The position numbers were made by a program, and so were the translations under genes. Below are positions 62,169 through 64,000 of a stretch of DNA of 64,000 bases, piece after piece. Origin of the DNA: Acidobacteriota bacterium (GTDB taxonomy: Bacteria; Acidobacteriota; Terriglobia; Terriglobales; Acidobacteriaceae); contig JABCZL010000003.1 in assembly GCA_013289685.1 (NCBI GenBank), positions 372,001 through 436,000 of the forward strand, in the 5' to 3' direction. The notes beneath the pieces were generated by a model. The model ran no database searches and was not told the DNA's origin. It saw nothing but the letters and a program-made list of their open reading frames with translations. Each line of letters begins with the position of its first letter. The first letter of the stretch is position 1.

Positions 62169-63653
62169 CTATTTCTTCCGCCGTTTTTCCCGCGCCCAGC
62201 CTTCTTTCACAATCTGCCGCGCGCGCCCCACGGCCAGCGCGTCTTCGGGAACATCCTCGGTAATACACGATGCCGCGCCCACATACGCGCCCTTGCCCAC
62301 ACGCACCGGCGCCACCAGCGTGCTGTCGCTGCCGATAAACACTCCATCCTCGATCACAGTCTTGTGCTTGTTGACCCCGTCGTAGTTGCAGGTAATCGTC
62401 CCGGCGCCAATATTCACGCCCGCGCCGATTTCAGCGTCACCCAGATACGTCAGGTGATTCGCCTTCGATCCCTTGCCCAGCTTGATCTTCTTGGTCTCGA
62501 CAAAATTCCCCACATGCGCGCCTTCGCCGACATCACTGCCCGGGCGAAGATGCGAGAAAGGCCCTATCACGGCTCCCGTGCCGATGCGCGCCTCTTCCAT
62601 CACGCATCCCGGACGCACCACAACTCCATCCCCAATCTCCGAATCGCGTATCACCGAGTATGACCGCACGCGGCTGGCCGTACCAATTCGCGTCTTGCCC
62701 AGCAACTGCACGTAGGGTTCGATCACCGTATCAGGCGCGATCTCCACGTCGGCATCGATCACGCAGGTTGCGGGATAAAACACCGTTACTCCATCCGCCA
62801 TCAGCTGACGGCACTTCGCCAATCGCATCTTCTCATCAATCTCAGACAGCTCCGCCCGTGTATTTCCGCCCAGGACTTCCGCGGCATTCGCCGTCTTCCA
62901 CGCCACCACGGGCCGCCGCGCCTTGCGCAGGGCTTTTCGTAGCACCCCGGCCATGTCGGTCAGGTAATACTCGTGGTGAGCGTTGGCCGTCGAAAGCTTC
63001 CCAATGTTGCCGTAGAGTTCCTTCACATCAAAAACATAAAAGCCGGAATTAATCTCGCGGATTTTTTTCTGCGCCGCGCTCGCTGCCTTCTCTTCGACAA
63101 TCGCCAGCACTTCGGCGCTGCGCGAACTTTTGCGCAGCACCCGCCCATACCCCGTAGGATTCTCCAGGTCAGCGCTGAGCAGCGTCATGGCGGCCTGTTC
63201 TTCGAGATGAAAATTGAGCAGCCGGCCGATGGTTTCCGGCGTAATCAGCGGTGCGTCCCCCGAAAGCACAATGACGTGGTCGTACCCGGCCAGCGCCTCC
63301 CCGGCCACCATGAGGGCGTGACCCGTTCCTCGCTGCTCCTCCTGCAGCACAAAATTGACGCCCGTATGCGCCATCGCAGCCCGCACGCGCTCGGCCTCGT
63401 GCCCGATGATCGCGTACACATCCTCCGCAGGGACAACCCGTACCGCCGCGCGGATCACGTGCTCCAGCAGCGGCTTTCCGCCGACTTCATGTAACACTTT
63501 AGGAAGTTGCGATTTGAGCCTGGTGCCCTTGCCCGCCGCCATGATGGCGACCGCAACCCGCGGACCCGCAGATGCCGCACCAGAAAGCGAAGAAGATGAT
63601 CGGTTGAGCGAAGCACCCGCCGGAAAAGAAGAACTGCCTTTCGATTTCTTCAT
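62169..63653 (-). CDS. glmU: Bifunctional N-acetylglucosamine-1-phosphate uridyltransferase / glucosamine-1-phosphate acetyltransferase
   Basis: 494 residues from ATG 63653; the first 30 residues (Lys/Ser-rich) are an extension not usual in GlmU. The uridyltransferase domain starts VAVAIMAAGKGTRLKSQLPK, with VLSGDAPLITPETI and GYGRVLR. The C-terminal left-handed beta-helix (about 275-485) is acetyltransferase: IGPFSHLRPGSDVGEGAHVG, NHLTYLGDAEIGAGVNIGAG and TITCNYDGVNKHKTVIED. It makes UDP-GlcNAc for peptidoglycan and lipid A, the metabolite sensed by YvcK encoded nearby. Confidence 0.96.
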   Translation of the reverse strand: MKKSKGSSSFPAGASLNRSSSSLSGAASAGPRVAVAIMAAGKGTRLKSQLPKVLHEVGGKPLLEHVIRAAVRVVPAEDVYAIIGHEAERVRAAMAHTGVNFVLQEEQRGTGHALMVAGEALAGYDHVIVLSGDAPLITPETIGRLLNFHLEEQAAMTLLSADLENPTGYGRVLRKSSRSAEVLAIVEEKAASAAQKKIREINSGFYVFDVKELYGNIGKLSTANAHHEYYLTDMAGVLRKALRKARRPVVAWKTANAAEVLGGNTRAELSEIDEKMRLAKCRQLMADGVTVFYPATCVIDADVEIAPDTVIEPYVQLLGKTRIGTASRVRSYSVIRDSEIGDGVVVRPGCVMEEARIGTGAVIGPFSHLRPGSDVGEGAHVGNFVETKKIKLGKGSKANHLTYLGDAEIGAGVNIGAGTITCNYDGVNKHKTVIEDGVFIGSDSTLVAPVRVGKGAYVGAASCITEDVPEDALAVGRARQIVKEGWAREKRRKK

Positions 63654-63766
63654 TTGCCTCAATATACCGCGCCTGCCGAAGCAATGGCTATTTCCGGCGG
63701 CATCGTGGAATTCCGCAGCGGCGGTCGGGCACACGAAACGGTCGCGCCTCGGCCTAGCGGGTCGCG

Positions 63767-64000
63767 CTACAGCCCAAGCCCTCCGTCCACGGCGAGAATC
63801 TGCCCGGTAATAAACTGCGGCGCGGTGGCGAAGAACAGCACCGCCTCGGCGATCTCATCCCCGCGCCCGTTACGCAGCATGGGCGTCTGTTTAGCCATGC
63901 GCCGCATGAACGCGGCCGCTGACTTCTCTCCCAGATCAATCATCCCTGGAGCCACGGCGTTCACCGCGATCTCCGGCGCCAGCGCTTTCGCCATAACCTT
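63767..64000 (-). CDS. C-terminal part of an SDR-family oxidoreductase, cut by the window edge
   Basis: The last 77 or so residues of a short-chain dehydrogenase/reductase. VNAVAPGMIDLGEKSAAAFM carries the NAxxPG motif after the catalytic Tyr/Lys, and FITGQILAVDGGLGL is the classical FabG-like C-terminus. The active site and Rossmann motif lie beyond position 64000. It is upstream of glmU on the same strand, 113 bases away. Confidence 0.85.
   Translation of the reverse strand, partial: KVMAKALAPEIAVNAVAPGMIDLGEKSAAAFMRRMAKQTPMLRNGRGDEIAEAVLFFATAPQFITGQILAVDGGLGL

Overview
The window looks like a chromosomal segment of an acidobacterium, most likely of the class Terriglobia (the Acidobacteriales/Koribacter side). 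This is inferred from gene content, not from a marker gene. It carries an Oar-like TonB receptor with a carboxypeptidase-regulatory domain, a Ser/Thr kinase fused to TPRs, a large unaccompanied MacB/FtsX permease, an S46 peptidase, Kelch/ASH-domain secreted proteins and many exported proteins without known function. There is no phage, plasmid, insertion sequence or CRISPR array.

Layout. 1-9.6 kb: DinB protein, exported protein, GT2 glycosyltransferase, PAF-acetylhydrolase-like hydrolase, small Cys/His exported protein plus TonB receptor. 10-12.8 kb: malic enzyme-phosphotransacetylase fusion and a zinc-ribbon protein. 14.3-22.6 kb: glycolytic and export block gap, pgk, tpiA, secG, interrupted by a DUF1810 gene, a receptor-type kinase and tRNA-Leu(GAG), then YtxH and DUF948-like envelope proteins. 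22.6-28.3 kb (minus strand): FUSC transporter, mnmA with its sulfur-donor-type cysteine desulfurase, and citrate synthase. 28.6-32.5 kb: S46 dipeptidyl-peptidase convergent with a Kelch protein. 32.7-42.6 kb: a ten-gene co-directional minus-strand block headed by a TetR regulator. 42.6-51.3 kb: PEGA protein, DapA-family aldolase, carA and carB with a foreign small gene between them, lepB. 51.4-64 kb: CYCXC-motif protein, TPR protein, YvcK/CofD, PagL-like protein, fused formiminotransferase-cyclodeaminase, phospholipase C-type lipoprotein, MacB-like permease, glmU and the end of an SDR gene.

The best candidate for an undescribed system is the 32.7-42.6 kb block. It encodes all three subunits of a 4-hydroxybenzoyl-CoA-reductase-type molybdenum enzyme, with the four extra [4Fe-4S] cysteines in the FAD subunit. 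It also encodes a short BoxB-like diiron protein with a complete carboxylate/histidine ligand set, a dienoyl-CoA-hydratase-like crotonase, a second enoyl-CoA hydratase, a rhodanese, an amidohydrolase and a TetR regulator with a palindromic operator. This joins parts of the anaerobic and the oxygen-dependent benzoyl-CoA routes in one apparent regulon.

The second theme is an unusually rich set of small intergenic repeats. These include hairpins built from imperfect 7-nt words with a different word at each of five loci; a 25-nt mini-element found nested in two different host repeats, with empty sites for comparison; hairpins with a constant GTTCTTT loop but exchanged stem bases; and palindromes that have entered coding frames (a molybdenum subunit at about 35.97 kb, a C-terminus at 22.6 kb, a stop codon at 25.78 kb). 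No REP-associated Y1 transposase is encoded here, so any mobilising enzyme would have to act from elsewhere.
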